A stretch of DNA of 64,000 bases from an uncultured Eubacteriales bacterium (GCA_902764915.1 CACWXY010000002.1:62001-126000); one strand, 5' to 3'. Positions 1 to 10,900 are shown, numbered from the stretch's first letter. The notes: a model not told the origin generated them from the letters alone. Numbers and translations: made by a program.

Positions 1-1
1 G

Positions 2-808
2 GATGAGGACACAGCCGCCGGCGGGCTTCCCAAAGCTACTGTCAATCATGAGCGCGCCATCAAGCGCAAGCTCTGCTCGATCCGCTCCCTGTACGATTTT
101 CTTTTCCGGGCTGAGCGCATTCCCAGCAATGTAACCCTGCTCAAACCGCTTCCCAAAATCCACGAGAAGCCCATTCTGCGGCTGAATGCCGAGGAAATGC
201 GGAAAATGCTGACAGAGGCCCAGAACGGAGAAAACCTTTCGCAGGGCCAGAAACGGTTCCAGAAGATCACCGCAAAGCGGGATTTTGCGATCCTGTCGCT
301 GTTTCTGGGAACAGGCATCCGCGTTTCGGAATGCGTGGGCATCAATATACAGGATATCAATCTGGAAGAAAACGCCTTTCTTGTCACAAGAAAAGGCGGC
401 AATCAGATGATCCTGTACTTTCCGCCGGAGGTCGCGGAGGCGCTGGCGGATTACATGGCGGAGCGCGAGGAAATCACCGCGCTGCCGGGACACGAGGACG
501 CGCTGTTCCTGTCTCTGCAGAAGCGCCGGATTACGCAGCGCGCCGTGGAGCAGCTGGTAAAGAAGTATGCGGCGGTAGCCGCGCCCCTGAAGCCGAAGAT
601 CAGCCCGCATAAGCTGCGCTCCACCTATGCCACCAATCTCTATCAGGAAACCGGCGATATCTATCTGGTCGCGGATGTGCTGGGGCATTCCTCCGTGGAC
701 ACCACCCGCAAGCATTACGCGGATATGACGGATGCAAGACGGCGCTCCGCCGCTTCCTTTGTGCATCTGGAGACGGAAACAAAAGCGGAAGAGGATCGTC
801 ATTCCTGA
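2..808 (+). CDS. Tyrosine site-specific recombinase, XerS-like (5' end outside window)
   Basis: The reading frame is open from the first bases of the window, so the start lies upstream. The first ~65 visible residues are the helical core-binding region. The rest is the catalytic domain, with the full tyrosine-recombinase set: Arg in GTGIRVSE, Lys in TRKGGNQ, HKLR, GHSS and the Tyr nucleophile in TRKHYAD. The family cuts and rejoins DNA through a 3'-phosphotyrosine link, for example to resolve chromosome dimers. The pattern HKLRSTYATNLY...DVLGHSSVDTTRKHY resembles the single-recombinase XerS/XerC-like proteins of Firmicutes as I remember them. No att site, excisionase or phage gene is nearby, so a housekeeping role is likelier than an element integrase. 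Its 3' end overlaps the convergent small Cys-rich gene by 10 bases. Confidence 0.9.
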   Translation, partial: DEDTAAGGLPKATVNHERAIKRKLCSIRSLYDFLFRAERIPSNVTLLKPLPKIHEKPILRLNAEEMRKMLTEAQNGENLSQGQKRFQKITAKRDFAILSLFLGTGIRVSECVGINIQDINLEENAFLVTRKGGNQMILYFPPEVAEALADYMAEREEITALPGHEDALFLSLQKRRITQRAVEQLVKKYAAVAAPLKPKISPHKLRSTYATNLYQETGDIYLVADVLGHSSVDTTRKHYADMTDARRRSAASFVHLETETKAEEDRHS

Positions 809-990
809 CTTCCCTCTTCCGCTTCATTTTCTTCAAAGGCGATCCCGGAAATGGAAATGGCACGCCAGCCATTCTCTCCGATCATGCACTGCATGCAGTT
901 GTCACAGATCTTCTCGGGATCCAGGTCGCAGCGGCATTCGCCGCAGTTGTCGCATACTTTGTCTTCATTATAGATACACTGTTTTTCCAC
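799..990 (-). CDS. Small Cys-rich protein, probable metal or Fe-S binder
   Basis: A 63-residue protein with eight cysteines in two clusters (CDNCGECRC and CDNCMQC) in the N-terminal two thirds, followed by an acidic tail. The spacing suggests a zinc or iron-sulfur site, but no named family is recognised. I chose the GTG at 990 because GAGGG lies about 8 bases upstream. A GTG at 1011 and an ATG at 1005 in the same frame have no Shine-Dalgarno sequence. It is divergent from the methionine-sulfoxide reductase gene and convergent with the recombinase. I recall similar short proteins annotated as hypothetical in clostridia. The function is unknown. Confidence 0.65.
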   Translation of the reverse strand: MEKQCIYNEDKVCDNCGECRCDLDPEKICDNCMQCMIGENGWRAISISGIAFEENEAEEGSQE

Positions 991-1031
991 GGCTGATTCC
1001 CTCATTTTCACTTGGAAAGGATGCGTATTTC

Positions 1032-1502
1032 ATGCTGCCCTGCTATCAGACAATCATGGATGCCTACCGGCCTCTTCTGGAGGAATTCGTTCCTCCGCTC
1101 AGTGCCATGGCCAATCTGTCCGCACTGCTGTGGAGCTATCTCCCGGACCTCAACTGGGCGGGTTTTTACCTGCGCAAAGGCGATACGCTGTATCTTGGGC
1201 CTTTTCAGGGAAAGATCGCCTGCCAGACCATACGTCTCGGGCGCGGTGTGTGCGGAACGGCTGCACTGACACAGTCGGTGCAGCGGGTAGAAGATGTGCA
1301 CGCCTTTCCCGGGCATATCGCGTGCGATGCGGCATCCCGCAGCGAAATCGTACTTCCGCTGATGCACAGCGGGCAGGTTGTCGGCGTCCTTGATCTGGAC
1401 AGTCCCCTTCCCGCCCGGTTTACGGAGGCGGATGCCGAAGGCCTTCAGGCACTGTGCGACCGGCTGATGGCTGACGTCTCCTGGGAGCATGGCATTCTCT
1501 GA
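1032..1502 (+). CDS. msrC: Free methionine-(R)-sulfoxide reductase, GAF-domain type (fRMsr)
   Basis: A 156-residue single GAF domain. Family members reduce free methionine-R-sulfoxide in the cytoplasm using thioredoxin. The three family cysteines are visible: C64 (GKIAC), C74 (GVCGTA) and C98 (HIACD). The substrate-pocket pattern NWAGFYL (41-47) and the C-terminal VGVLDLDSP are also typical. Length matches the family (about 150-165). The ATG at 1032 follows GGAAAGG by about 12 bases; the frame is open further upstream but that part carries no family similarity. It stands alone, with a terminator shared with galT downstream. Confidence 0.9.
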   Translation: MLPCYQTIMDAYRPLLEEFVPPLSAMANLSALLWSYLPDLNWAGFYLRKGDTLYLGPFQGKIACQTIRLGRGVCGTAALTQSVQRVEDVHAFPGHIACDAASRSEIVLPLMHSGQVVGVLDLDSPLPARFTEADAEGLQALCDRLMADVSWEHGIL

Positions 1503-1510
1503 GTGCAGCG

Positions 1511-1530
1511 GGCAGCCCTTTCAGGCTGCC
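1511..1530. terminator. Hairpin terminator between msrC and galT
   Basis: Perfect 7-bp stem GGCAGCC/GGCTGCC with a 6-base loop, followed on the plus strand by TGTTTATT. It sits between convergent genes and probably serves msrC mainly. Confidence 0.7.
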
Positions 1531-1552
1531 TGTTTATTGCATCTTTCCTGCT

Positions 1553-3091
1553 TTACTCGGTTTTTTCCATGCCCAGACTCCTGACAAAGCGCAGGAAGCC
1601 GGCAGTTCCCTCTTCCGTATCCGGATAGACGCCGCAGTCCCGCAGCACCTGGGCACAGACCATTGCGGTTTCCCGGCGCAGCACACGCTCGGCCTCCGCA
1701 TGATCGCGGCAGAGCCCCTGCTTTTCGACAATTTCCTTTACCCAGGCAAAATGCTTATAGCTGGGATCCTCCTCAGAGGGCACTGTCAGCGGCTTTTCGC
1801 CGGTCAGGTAGTCTTCCAGCAGATGAAGCTCGGTCTTCAGCCGTCCTGGAAGAATAAACAGACCCATGACCTCGATCAGGCCAATGTTTTCGCGCTTGAT
1901 GTGATGTAGCGGGGTATGCGGATGGAAAATGCCCAGAGGCCATTCCTCGCTGGTGCGGTTGTTGCGCAGCACCAGGCAGAGCTTCCATGCATCGTTTTCC
2001 CGGCGCAGGATCGGCGTAATGGTATTGTGCGGGGTGCCATCCTCTTCATAGGCCAGAATACCGCATGCATCGTCTGTCCATCCGCGCCACGCCTGCAGCA
2101 CGCGGTCTGCCAGATCAATCAGTGCATCCTTATCCTTACCCCGCAGGCACAGCGTACTCATGGGCCAGTCCAGGATCTCTGCGGAAACCCCGGGAACAGG
2201 ATCGGACAGTCTGACGCGGGTCTTTGCCTGATCCATGGGGAATGTATACTGTCCGCCCTGGAAATGGTCATGATTGAGTATGGAGCCGCCCACAATGGGG
2301 AGATCCGCATTGCTTCCGATGAAATAGTGCGGGAACTGCTCCACAAAGGCAAACAGGCGTTCAAAGGAGCCCCGTTCAATGCGCATGGGGATATGCTGAT
2401 GGTTAAGCACAATGCAGTGCTCCGAATAATAGGCATAGGGCGAATACTGCAGGTACCAGTCCTGGCCGCCAAGCTTTATGGGGATCATCCGATGGTTCTG
2501 GCGTGCCGGGAAATTGCTGCGTCCGGCATAGCCCGGATTCTCCTTGCACAGCATGCACAGCGGATAACCCACGCTCTTCGCATTCTTGAGCTTGGCGATC
2601 TCCCGCGGATCCTTTTCCGGCTTGGACAGGTTAATCGTGATCTCCAGTTCACCCACAGGCGTCTTTTCAAAGTACCGGATATTCTGCGCGATGGCGTCTA
2701 CCTTCACATAGTCGCATTTCTGGCACATGCGGTAGAACGCATCCGTTGCCTGCCGGGGCGATACGGCATAGTCCTTCCAGAAGGCTTCCCGCACGTTTTT
2801 CGGGGACGGAGTCAGGCTGCCAATGAGCCTTGTGGCGAACAGATCCCGAGCATAGCCCAGGTCCTCGATCAGGCCCTTTTCCACGGCCAGATCGCACATT
2901 TCCCGCAGAATACGAGTCGCGGTCTCATCTGCCACCTCACTGCATGTGATCTCGTCCCGGGACGGCGCATCCAGCTGCATCAGGTCCAGGAGGATGTTGC
3001 GGTAATAGCTGATGTCCTCCCGCTCAATCAATCTGCTTTTCACGGCATAGATCAATAGCCTGTCAATGGATTCCGTAATGCGATCGTTCAT
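1553..3091 (-). CDS. galT: Galactose-1-phosphate uridylyltransferase, class II
   Basis: A 512-residue protein, the length of the Firmicutes-type class II GalT (class I enzymes are about 350). It exchanges UMP between UDP-glucose and galactose-1-phosphate in the Leloir pathway. The active-site segment GGSILNHDHFQGG lies near residue 275. Other recognisable blocks are NHDH...YTFPMDQA and the C-terminal FILPGRLK. ATG at 3091 is preceded by GGAGG (11 bases) and AGGGA. It is monocistronic and divergent from ftsH, with which it shares a symmetric promoter. The partner galK lies 26 kb away on the same strand, so the pathway is not one operon here. Confidence 0.95.
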   Translation of the reverse strand: MNDRITESIDRLLIYAVKSRLIEREDISYYRNILLDLMQLDAPSRDEITCSEVADETATRILREMCDLAVEKGLIEDLGYARDLFATRLIGSLTPSPKNVREAFWKDYAVSPRQATDAFYRMCQKCDYVKVDAIAQNIRYFEKTPVGELEITINLSKPEKDPREIAKLKNAKSVGYPLCMLCKENPGYAGRSNFPARQNHRMIPIKLGGQDWYLQYSPYAYYSEHCIVLNHQHIPMRIERGSFERLFAFVEQFPHYFIGSNADLPIVGGSILNHDHFQGGQYTFPMDQAKTRVRLSDPVPGVSAEILDWPMSTLCLRGKDKDALIDLADRVLQAWRGWTDDACGILAYEEDGTPHNTITPILRRENDAWKLCLVLRNNRTSEEWPLGIFHPHTPLHHIKRENIGLIEVMGLFILPGRLKTELHLLEDYLTGEKPLTVPSEEDPSYKHFAWVKEIVEKQGLCRDHAEAERVLRRETAMVCAQVLRDCGVYPDTEEGTAGFLRFVRSLGMEKTE

Positions 3092-3136
3092 GTTCCCTGA
3101 CGCCTCCTGCGTTACAAAATGTTCATAATTGGTTCG

Positions 3137-3165
3137 TTGTCAATTCATACCGTAATGATTATAAT
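3137..3165 (+). promoter_or_regulatory. Promoter of ftsH (first copy)
   Basis: TTGTCA at 3137-3142, 17-base spacer, perfect TATAAT at 3160-3165. The -10 overlaps that of the galT promoter on the other strand because the sequence ATTATAAT is self-complementary. Confidence 0.85.
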
Positions 3166-3186
3166 GTCAGGAACGGTCAGTGTCAA
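3158..3186 (-). promoter_or_regulatory. Promoter of galT
   Basis: Read on the minus strand: TTGACA (3186-3181), 17-base spacer, TATAAT (3163-3158). Both hexamers are perfect. It overlaps the ftsH promoter through a common -10 and faces the other way, so one site could fire in both directions. Confidence 0.85.
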
Positions 3187-3212
3187 TTGACCGGTCAAGG
3201 AGGTGTCGGCCT

Positions 3213-5093
3213 TTGAATCAGGACCCGCAAAAGCCTAAGAGAGGCCTCTTGTTTTATTATGTAATCGTCATCATTGTGATGCTGGTGATGAATCTGTTTC
3301 TGATCCCTTCCTTATCCAAGGAGACAACGGAAGAAGTCCCCTACAGTGAATTCCTGTCCATGCTGGACGCGCACCGCGTACTGCAGGCCAAGGTGGAAAG
3401 CACTTCCATTACCTTCACGGCGGATATCGGAAACAGTGTTGTCGCCTATACCACCGGTCGCATGGATGACCCTGCACTGGTCAACCGCATGGTCCAGGCC
3501 GGCGTCGAGTTTACCCAGACGGTCCCCACCACCATCTCCCCCATCCTGCAGCTGATCCTGTACTGGGTGCTGCCCATTGCCGGATTTATACTGGTCGGCC
3601 AGCTGCTCATGCGCTATGCCACCCGGAATATGGGTGGAGGCTCCGGGTTCATGTCCCTGGGAAAAAGCAATGCCAAGGTCTATATGGAATCCCAGACCGG
3701 GAAAACCTTTCAGGATGTGGCAGGCGAGGATGAAGCCAAGGCAGCCCTGAAGGAAATCGTGGACTTCCTGCACAATCCCGCCAAGTATAAGGAAATCGGC
3801 GCCAAGATGCCCAAAGGCGCACTGCTGGTAGGCCCGCCCGGCACAGGCAAGACGCTTCTGGCCAAGGCTGTGGCCGGTGAAGCCAAGGTCCCTTTCTTCT
3901 CCATTTCCGGTTCCGAGTTCGTGGAGATGTTTGTGGGCATGGGTGCCGCGCGTGTGCGTGACCTGTTCAAGCAGGCCACCGAAAAGGCGCCCTGTATCGT
4001 GTTTATTGACGAGATTGATGCCGTTGGCAAAAAGCGCGATGCCGGCATGCCCGGTGGCAATGACGAGCGCGAACAGACGCTGAATCAGCTGCTGTCGGAA
4101 ATGGACGGCTTTGATTCCAGCAAGGGCGTGGTGATTCTGGCTGCGACCAACCGTCCCGACAGCCTGGACCAGGCACTGATGCGTCCCGGGCGCTTTGACA
4201 GGCGGATTCCCGTCGAGCTTCCCGACCTGGCCGGTCGAGAGGCCATACTGCGTGTGCACGCGAAGGATGTGCGTGCTTCCTCCGATATCAATTACCGCGA
4301 AGTCGCCCTGGCGACCTCCGGCACCTCCGGCGCAGAGCTGGCGAATATCATCAATGAAGGTGCGCTGCTGGCCGTACGCGAAGGACGTACGCAGGTCGAA
4401 CAGAAGGACCTGGAGGAAGCCATTGAGACCGTCATTGCGGGCTATCAACGCAAAGGCGCCGTAATCCTTCCCGAAGAAAAGCGCGTGATCGCCTATCACG
4501 AGATCGGGCATGCGCTGGTCGCGGCAAGACAGACAAGCTCCGCACCCGTGCATAAGATCACGATCATTCCCCGCACGTCCGGTGCACTGGGTTATACCAT
4601 GCAGGTGGAGGAAGATGAGCATTACCTGATGACCCAGGAAGAGATCGTCAACAAGATTACCACCCTGACAGCGGGCCGGGCTGCGGAAGAGCTGATCTTC
4701 CATGAGATCACCTCCGGCGCTTCCAATGATATCGAGCAGGCCACCAAGCTGGCCCGCACCATGATCACCCGCCTGGGCATGTCGGAAAACTTTGATATGA
4801 CAGCCCTGGAGTCCGTGCAGAATGTCTATCTGGGCGGTGATACGAGCCTCATCTGCTCCGAAGAGACCTCTGCCGCCATTGATGACGAGGTCATCCGTCT
4901 GGTCCAGACCTGCCATGACAAGGCACTTTCCCTGCTTACGGAAAACGAGCCTGTGCTGCATCAGCTCTCAGACTATCTTCTGCAGCGGGAAACCATTACC
5001 GGCGAAGAGTTCATGAATATCCTGAACCAGTACGACGCCCGCCTTCAGGCGGCACAGAATGATGCGCCTGCTGCGGCCGCGGAAACGTTGTGA
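3213..5093 (+). CDS. ftsH: ATP-dependent zinc metalloprotease FtsH, copy 1
   Basis: A 626-residue membrane AAA+ protease. An N-terminal transmembrane segment (about 10-30) and a second near 115-135 flank a small outer domain. The AAA module has Walker A GPPGTGKT (207-214) and Walker B VFIDEID, followed by the second region of homology ([10 protein letters not shown]...RPGRFDRR). The protease domain has the zinc motif HEIGH (429-433). It degrades misfolded and regulatory membrane and cytosolic proteins. The start is TTG at 3213, placed 7 bases after AAGGAGGTG; there is no better ATG. A second full-length paralogue lies at 9015-10868 on the other strand. Confidence 0.95.
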   Translation: MNQDPQKPKRGLLFYYVIVIIVMLVMNLFLIPSLSKETTEEVPYSEFLSMLDAHRVLQAKVESTSITFTADIGNSVVAYTTGRMDDPALVNRMVQAGVEFTQTVPTTISPILQLILYWVLPIAGFILVGQLLMRYATRNMGGGSGFMSLGKSNAKVYMESQTGKTFQDVAGEDEAKAALKEIVDFLHNPAKYKEIGAKMPKGALLVGPPGTGKTLLAKAVAGEAKVPFFSISGSEFVEMFVGMGAARVRDLFKQATEKAPCIVFIDEIDAVGKKRDAGMPGGNDEREQTLNQLLSEMDGFDSSKGVVILAATNRPDSLDQALMRPGRFDRRIPVELPDLAGREAILRVHAKDVRASSDINYREVALATSGTSGAELANIINEGALLAVREGRTQVEQKDLEEAIETVIAGYQRKGAVILPEEKRVIAYHEIGHALVAARQTSSAPVHKITIIPRTSGALGYTMQVEEDEHYLMTQEEIVNKITTLTAGRAAEELIFHEITSGASNDIEQATKLARTMITRLGMSENFDMTALESVQNVYLGGDTSLICSEETSAAIDDEVIRLVQTCHDKALSLLTENEPVLHQLSDYLLQRETITGEEFMNILNQYDARLQAAQNDAPAAAAETL

Positions 5094-5104
5094 GAAAACA
5101 GAAG

Positions 5105-5133
5105 GGGGACACAGGCCAGTTGCCTGTGTCCCC
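5105..5133. terminator. Bidirectional terminator between ftsH and the secreted protein gene
   Basis: Perfect 12-bp stem GGGGACACAGGC/GCCTGTGTCCCC with a 5-base loop, followed by TCTTGCTTTT on plus and CTTCTGTTTTC on minus. It lies between convergent genes. Confidence 0.85.
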
Positions 5134-5142
5134 TCTTGCTTT

Positions 5143-7281
5143 TCAGGGATTGTACTCTTCCTCCATATACTGCAGCAATGCCTCCGCCTGCTTTCTCAGC
5201 GCGCGGACTTCCTTTTTCCCGCTGTAGAAGCGCTTCAGCATGGCCCCGCTGTTTGTCACCGGAAGACGGTAGTTGGCCAGATTGCATACAAAGAGCAGCT
5301 GAATCTCCTGCCCGTCCAGGTCATTTTCAATCGAATAGCATTTCCGGTACTGCATGCTCTCCGTGGGATGCTCCAGAAAATCCGTTGTAATCTCATCCAT
5401 GGAAGCGAAGAAGCGGAAGAAATCGCCCTTGGGATACACGTAACCGTCCGCCAGACGGTAATCCACACTGACGCAGTCCCCTTCCACGATAACAAAGAGG
5501 CGTCCGACATAGTACATGTTGCCCGCTACCAGGGAAAAGGACTGTACCCCGTCCTGGCTCAGGTCCACCGGCACCACATGATACCATTCCCGGGTCAGTT
5601 TCGGGTTCCACTCCCGCAGCGGAATCCCCAGGATGCCCACTGTATTGTACTTGAACCAGCGCCCTTTCTGCAGGGAGGGATTTTCCGCTGCGGGCGGCTG
5701 CCACAGAATCAGCGGCGGCAGTTCATCAAAGCCCACATCCTGCGGCGTCTGACAGGGAACCCAGTTTCCTTCCCCATACTGCATTTTCCATCCATCGCTC
5801 TGGTCATACTGATATAGAATGCCGCTGTCCGACAGTGAGGAATAGGTCAGTACATCGCCATAGGGCGTATACGTGATTGCCCTGCTGCCGTCCCGCGAAT
5901 GGAAACTGTAGCTGGTAAGCGTTCCGCTGGCGTCATAGACGGCCGTCACATTCTCCCGGCCAGTGCCGTCATAGACATAGGTATCGTCATCCCGGTAACG
6001 CAGCTGCGGACGGGCGGTCAGATAGGAACTCAGACCCAGGCTGCCCTGGTATTCCGTCGCTATCCCGCCAGCTTCCACATGTACGGTCCAGTCACTTTCA
6101 GAGGGCAGATTGTCCGGCAGTGACACGCTCACCCATGCGTTCTGGTCCCTGTCATAGTACAGGGGAATCACATGCTGCGTATTCCCGGTGTTATACACGA
6201 TCTCGGCGGACTGATAGCCCTCATCCTCCAGTGCCAGCGCATCGCCCGAGCGCCAGAGCTGTCCAAGGGGCAGGTGCTGCAGGCTGGATAAAGACGCAGC
6301 ACCTACCAGCGACTGCACCGATTCCGGCGGTGCGGAGATGTCATAGCGCTGCGGAAAGTCTTCCGGTATGGGCGCTGACGCTGTGCTCCCGGTCGGCTTC
6401 GGCGTGGGCGCCGCATCTCCCTGCGGCGGTGTCGGCGTCGCGTCCGCATGCGAAGTGGCAGACGGCGTCGGCTCGCCCGTCTGTATTGTCGGCTTCGGCG
6501 TGGGCGTCGGCCTGACCGCACTGGTCACCGCAGGCGGCGGAGGCGTCAGGTGGGTCAGGTCCGTCCCGTCCGCGTTAACCGGTTTACCATGGCGGTCCCG
6601 CCAGATCCGGTCCGAAAAATCCCAGTAGATCCGGGAAAAGACCTCCGCGGTTTCCAGGGGTGGGATCAGCGCTTCCACAGCAGACACATCCCCGGAGGAT
6701 GTGTAGCGTGTAATCACGTTCTGGTCATCCGCCGTCTCATATGTCAGCAGCAGACCATCCCGGTCAAACGTAGCCGCGTATTCCATCACAGGAAGCGACG
6801 CCCCTGTCTTTTCCCGGGAGTAGGCGTACCCGTAGAGATTCTCGCCGGCATCCAGCAGACCATAGGTCAGGGCTTCCGTCCCCTGCGTGACATCGATGAC
6901 AAGGAGATTGCCCGAACCATCCAGTATGATCGTCTCACTCTGGGTTTCGTCTGCGCCCTCACTGATCATGGTCATGGTCTCCATCCCCTGTGTGCGGGAA
7001 GCGTCATAGCTGGCGCGCTCGCTGACAAAGGTTCCTTCTGTATCCGGATACAGATAGACAGACGTATCCGCGTAGAGAATTTTCATGTAGGCATCCTGTG
7101 CATACAGAGGATCCCAGTCTGTCTCAACCCGTATATGGCCATCCTGGTCCACGGAAAGCTGCATATAGGGCGCGTCCGTGCGGATGTCCATGGGCAGGTC
7201 ATCCAGCGTCTGCGGCAGTGCCTGTGCCAGTACAGCAGGCAGCAGCAGTACCAAAGACAGTAAAAGAATGCGTCGGGTCAT
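5143..7281 (-). CDS. Secreted protein of unknown function with a Pro/Thr-rich linker
   Basis: A 712-residue exported protein. The start at 7281 puts a clear signal peptide (MTRRILLLSLVLLLPAVLAQA) at the N-terminus after GGGAAGG. An N-terminal half rich in Asp, Thr and Tyr (about 25-270) is joined to the C-terminal half (about 350-712) by a low-complexity Pro/Thr/Ala linker near 275-335 with repeats such as TPTPKPT. The C-terminal half contains repeated short Tyr/Gly/Asp strands (for example YDASGTLTSY, YTPYGDVLTY) that recall YD-type beta repeats, without a clear domain match. No catalytic motif is seen. It has its own promoter and is flanked by the ftsH and eno terminators. Confidence 0.8.
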   Translation of the reverse strand: MTRRILLLSLVLLLPAVLAQALPQTLDDLPMDIRTDAPYMQLSVDQDGHIRVETDWDPLYAQDAYMKILYADTSVYLYPDTEGTFVSERASYDASRTQGMETMTMISEGADETQSETIILDGSGNLLVIDVTQGTEALTYGLLDAGENLYGYAYSREKTGASLPVMEYAATFDRDGLLLTYETADDQNVITRYTSSGDVSAVEALIPPLETAEVFSRIYWDFSDRIWRDRHGKPVNADGTDLTHLTPPPPAVTSAVRPTPTPKPTIQTGEPTPSATSHADATPTPPQGDAAPTPKPTGSTASAPIPEDFPQRYDISAPPESVQSLVGAASLSSLQHLPLGQLWRSGDALALEDEGYQSAEIVYNTGNTQHVIPLYYDRDQNAWVSVSLPDNLPSESDWTVHVEAGGIATEYQGSLGLSSYLTARPQLRYRDDDTYVYDGTGRENVTAVYDASGTLTSYSFHSRDGSRAITYTPYGDVLTYSSLSDSGILYQYDQSDGWKMQYGEGNWVPCQTPQDVGFDELPPLILWQPPAAENPSLQKGRWFKYNTVGILGIPLREWNPKLTREWYHVVPVDLSQDGVQSFSLVAGNMYYVGRLFVIVEGDCVSVDYRLADGYVYPKGDFFRFFASMDEITTDFLEHPTESMQYRKCYSIENDLDGQEIQLLFVCNLANYRLPVTNSGAMLKRFYSGKKEVRALRKQAEALLQYMEEEYNP

Positions 7282-7336
7282 ATATTCACCTTCCCGGTAC
7301 GATCCATGCGGTTTTTCCAATAGTTATGTTATCATA

Positions 7337-7366
7337 ATCATATCGCCTGGAAAGGAAGGCTGTCAA
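7337..7366 (-). promoter_or_regulatory. Promoter of the secreted protein gene
   Basis: On the minus strand, TTGACA (7366-7361), 18-base spacer, TATGAT (7342-7337). Confidence 0.75.
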
Positions 7367-7429
7367 TTCATAGAATAGTCGTATCAGGTAACAATCTTGC
7401 CATATTTTCCTGTTTCCATGTATTAAAAA

Positions 7430-7459
7430 AGGTTTGCCGCCAGGAAAAGCAGCAAACCT
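7430..7459 (-). terminator. Terminator of eno
   Basis: AGGTTTGC/GCAAACCT 8-bp stem with a 14-base loop; on the minus strand it is followed by a run of six or more T. It starts about 20 bases after the eno stop codon. Confidence 0.85.
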
Positions 7460-7478
7460 CTTTTGGTTTTCTGGAAAC

Positions 7479-8786
<1,308 letters not shown>

Positions 8787-8859
8787 CTAACAATGTGTCT
8801 ATCCCTCAGCGGGATACCAGCACAATAAATCCCGTCAGCCCGCACGGACTGACAGAATG

Positions 8860-8888
8860 AGTATAGTCATATGTGAAAGAAGTGTCAA
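8860..8888 (-). promoter_or_regulatory. Promoter of eno
   Basis: On the minus strand, perfect TTGACA (8888-8883), 17-base spacer, TATACT (8865-8860). It gives a leader of about 80 bases before the eno start. Confidence 0.85.
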
Positions 8889-8986
8889 GGCCTGCAGCCT
8901 TTTCCTGTTCGGAATCATATGGATCGATGTGCTTTGCGATTGCATGCAGACATGGCATACAATAAGTGAAGGTTATGTCTTGTTTC

Positions 8987-9011
8987 AAAAAGGCCGCCCG
9001 AAGGCGGCCTT
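8987..9011 (-). terminator. Terminator of ftsH copy 2
   Basis: AAGGCCGCC/GGCGGCCTT 9-bp stem with a CGAA loop; on the minus strand the stem runs into TTTTT. It begins 4 bases beyond the ftsH stop codon. Confidence 0.9.
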
Positions 9012-9014
9012 GCA

Positions 9015-10868
9015 TCAAACAGTTTCCGGAGCCGGTGTATCTTTCCTCTGCAGAATATCCATGAATTCCTCGCCGGAAATGGTTTCCTTCTGCAGGAGAT
9101 ATTCTGCCAGGGCATGCAGCTTGCCCTCATTTTCCCTGAGGATTGCCGATGCCTTTTCATGGCACGCGCGGATGATATCCCGCACCTCATTGTCAACGCG
9201 GGTGCTGGTCCGCTGCGAACAGCTCAGGGCCGTATCCCCGCCCAGATATACATTCTGTACGGATTCCAGGGCGACCATGCCGAACTGCTGGCTCATGCCA
9301 AAGCGCGTGATCATGGTCCGGGCCAGCTTGGTGGCCTTTTCAATATCATTGCTCGCGCCGCTGGTAACCTGATGAAAGATCAGCTCCTCTGCCGCGCGTC
9401 CGGCGGTCAGGGTGGTAATCTTATTCAGGATCTGCTCCTTGGACATAAGGAAGCGTTCTTCCTCATCGACCTGCATGGTATAGCCCAGCGCACCGGATGT
9501 GCGCGGAACAATCGTAATCTTGTGTACCGGCGCGGATGCATTCTGCCTGGCAGCCACCAGGGCATGTCCGATCTCGTGATAGGCCACGACACGGCGCTCC
9601 TGGGTATTGATCACGGCATTCTTCCGCTGATACCCGGCCAGCACTGTCTCGATCGCCTCGTCCAGGTCCTTCTGTTCCACACTGCCGCGCTCTTCCTTGA
9701 CGGCCAGCAGTGCAGCCTCATTGATGATATTCGCCAGTTCTGCACCGGAAGTGCCGGAGGTGGCCAGTGCAATCTTGTGAAAATCTACGTCCGGGGACAT
9801 CTTCACATCCTTGGCATGCACCTTCAGTATGGCTTCCCTGCCCTGCAGATCCGGCAGTTCCACGGGAATCCTTCGGTCAAAGCGTCCCGGCCGCAGCAGT
9901 GCCTTGTCCAGGCTGTCGGGACGGTTTGTGGCTCCCAGAATGACAATGCCCTTGCTGGAATCAAACCCGTCCATTTCTGCCAGAAGCTGGTTCAGTGTCT
10001 GCTCGCGCTCGTCGTTTCCGCCGATCGCGCCGCTGTCACGCTTCTTGCCGACAGTATCGATCTCATCAATAAACACGATACAGGGCGCTTTCTCCGTGGC
10101 CTGCTTGAACAGGTCGCGGACACGGGCCGCACCCATGCCCACAAACATCTCCACAAATTCCGAGCCGGAGATGGAGAAAAACGGGACCTTGGCTTCCCCG
10201 GCTACTGCCTTGGCCAGAAGCGTCTTACCCGTGCCGGGCGGTCCGACCAGAAGCGCGCCTTTGGGCAGCCGTGCACCGATATCCTTGTACTTGCCCGGGT
10301 CATGCAGAAATCCCACAATTTCCTGCAGCGCCTGCTTCGCTTCGTCTTCTCCGGCTACATCCGCAAACGTCTTGCCGGTTTCCGCCTCCATATATACCTT
10401 CGCATTGCTTTTGCCGAAGCTGAACGGGCTCATGCCGGAGTTGCCCATTCTCCGGTTCATCAGGTAAATCAGCAGGAACCCGATTCCGAAGGTCATGGCA
10501 AAGGGCAGGATCCAGCTGATCAGAAACTCTACAAAGGGAGAGATCTGCTGGGGAATACTGGTCGTAAAGGTAATGCCTGCCGAGCGCATGCGGGCAATCA
10601 GGTCCGCATCCTCTATGCGTCCTGTCCGAAACAGCCATGTCTGATTGTTATTGATCACCTTAAAGGTAATCATGGTGCTTTCCACATCGGCTTCGCGAAT
10701 GAGACCGGAGGAAAGCATCTGCAGAAAGGTACTGTAGGGAACCTCTGTTACCACTTCTCTGGTCAGCATACGCGTCAGGGCCAGATTCACCAGCAGTATC
10801 ACCAGCATGAGAATCACAAAAATAAGAATATGCCGATACTTGTTCGGCTGGGGTTGATTCGGTTTCAT
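9015..10868 (-). CDS. ftsH: ATP-dependent zinc metalloprotease FtsH, copy 2
   Basis: A 617-residue paralogue of the protease at 3213-5093. It has the same order of parts: transmembrane segment (about 13-33), outer domain, second transmembrane segment near 110-130, Walker A GPPGTGKT, Walker [15 protein letters not shown] zinc site and FtsH C-terminal region. The AAA and protease parts are very close to copy 1, while the outer domain and C-terminal tail differ more. ATG at 10868 follows GGAGGCGG by 3-5 bases; an in-frame TTG further upstream overlaps that site and is rejected. It is monocistronic with its own promoter and terminator. Two FtsH copies can form mixed hexamers in other bacteria, but this is not shown here. 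Confidence 0.95.
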   Translation of the reverse strand: MKPNQPQPNKYRHILIFVILMLVILLVNLALTRMLTREVVTEVPYSTFLQMLSSGLIREADVESTMITFKVINNNQTWLFRTGRIEDADLIARMRSAGITFTTSIPQQISPFVEFLISWILPFAMTFGIGFLLIYLMNRRMGNSGMSPFSFGKSNAKVYMEAETGKTFADVAGEDEAKQALQEIVGFLHDPGKYKDIGARLPKGALLVGPPGTGKTLLAKAVAGEAKVPFFSISGSEFVEMFVGMGAARVRDLFKQATEKAPCIVFIDEIDTVGKKRDSGAIGGNDEREQTLNQLLAEMDGFDSSKGIVILGATNRPDSLDKALLRPGRFDRRIPVELPDLQGREAILKVHAKDVKMSPDVDFHKIALATSGTSGAELANIINEAALLAVKEERGSVEQKDLDEAIETVLAGYQRKNAVINTQERRVVAYHEIGHALVAARQNASAPVHKITIVPRTSGALGYTMQVDEEERFLMSKEQILNKITTLTAGRAAEELIFHQVTSGASNDIEKATKLARTMITRFGMSQQFGMVALESVQNVYLGGDTALSCSQRTSTRVDNEVRDIIRACHEKASAILRENEGKLHALAEYLLQKETISGEEFMDILQRKDTPAPETV

Positions 10869-10900
10869 AACCGCCTCCAAATGATGCCATCAGACCCCAC

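Noticed and set aside
2-808. Recombinase as the mark of a mobile element or phage
   Set aside because: No excisionase, relaxase, phage gene, direct repeat or tRNA att site is nearby; the type matches a housekeeping Xer protein.
1916-3058. Open frame on the plus strand opposite galT
   Set aside because: Antisense of a well-supported galT with no ribosome binding site.
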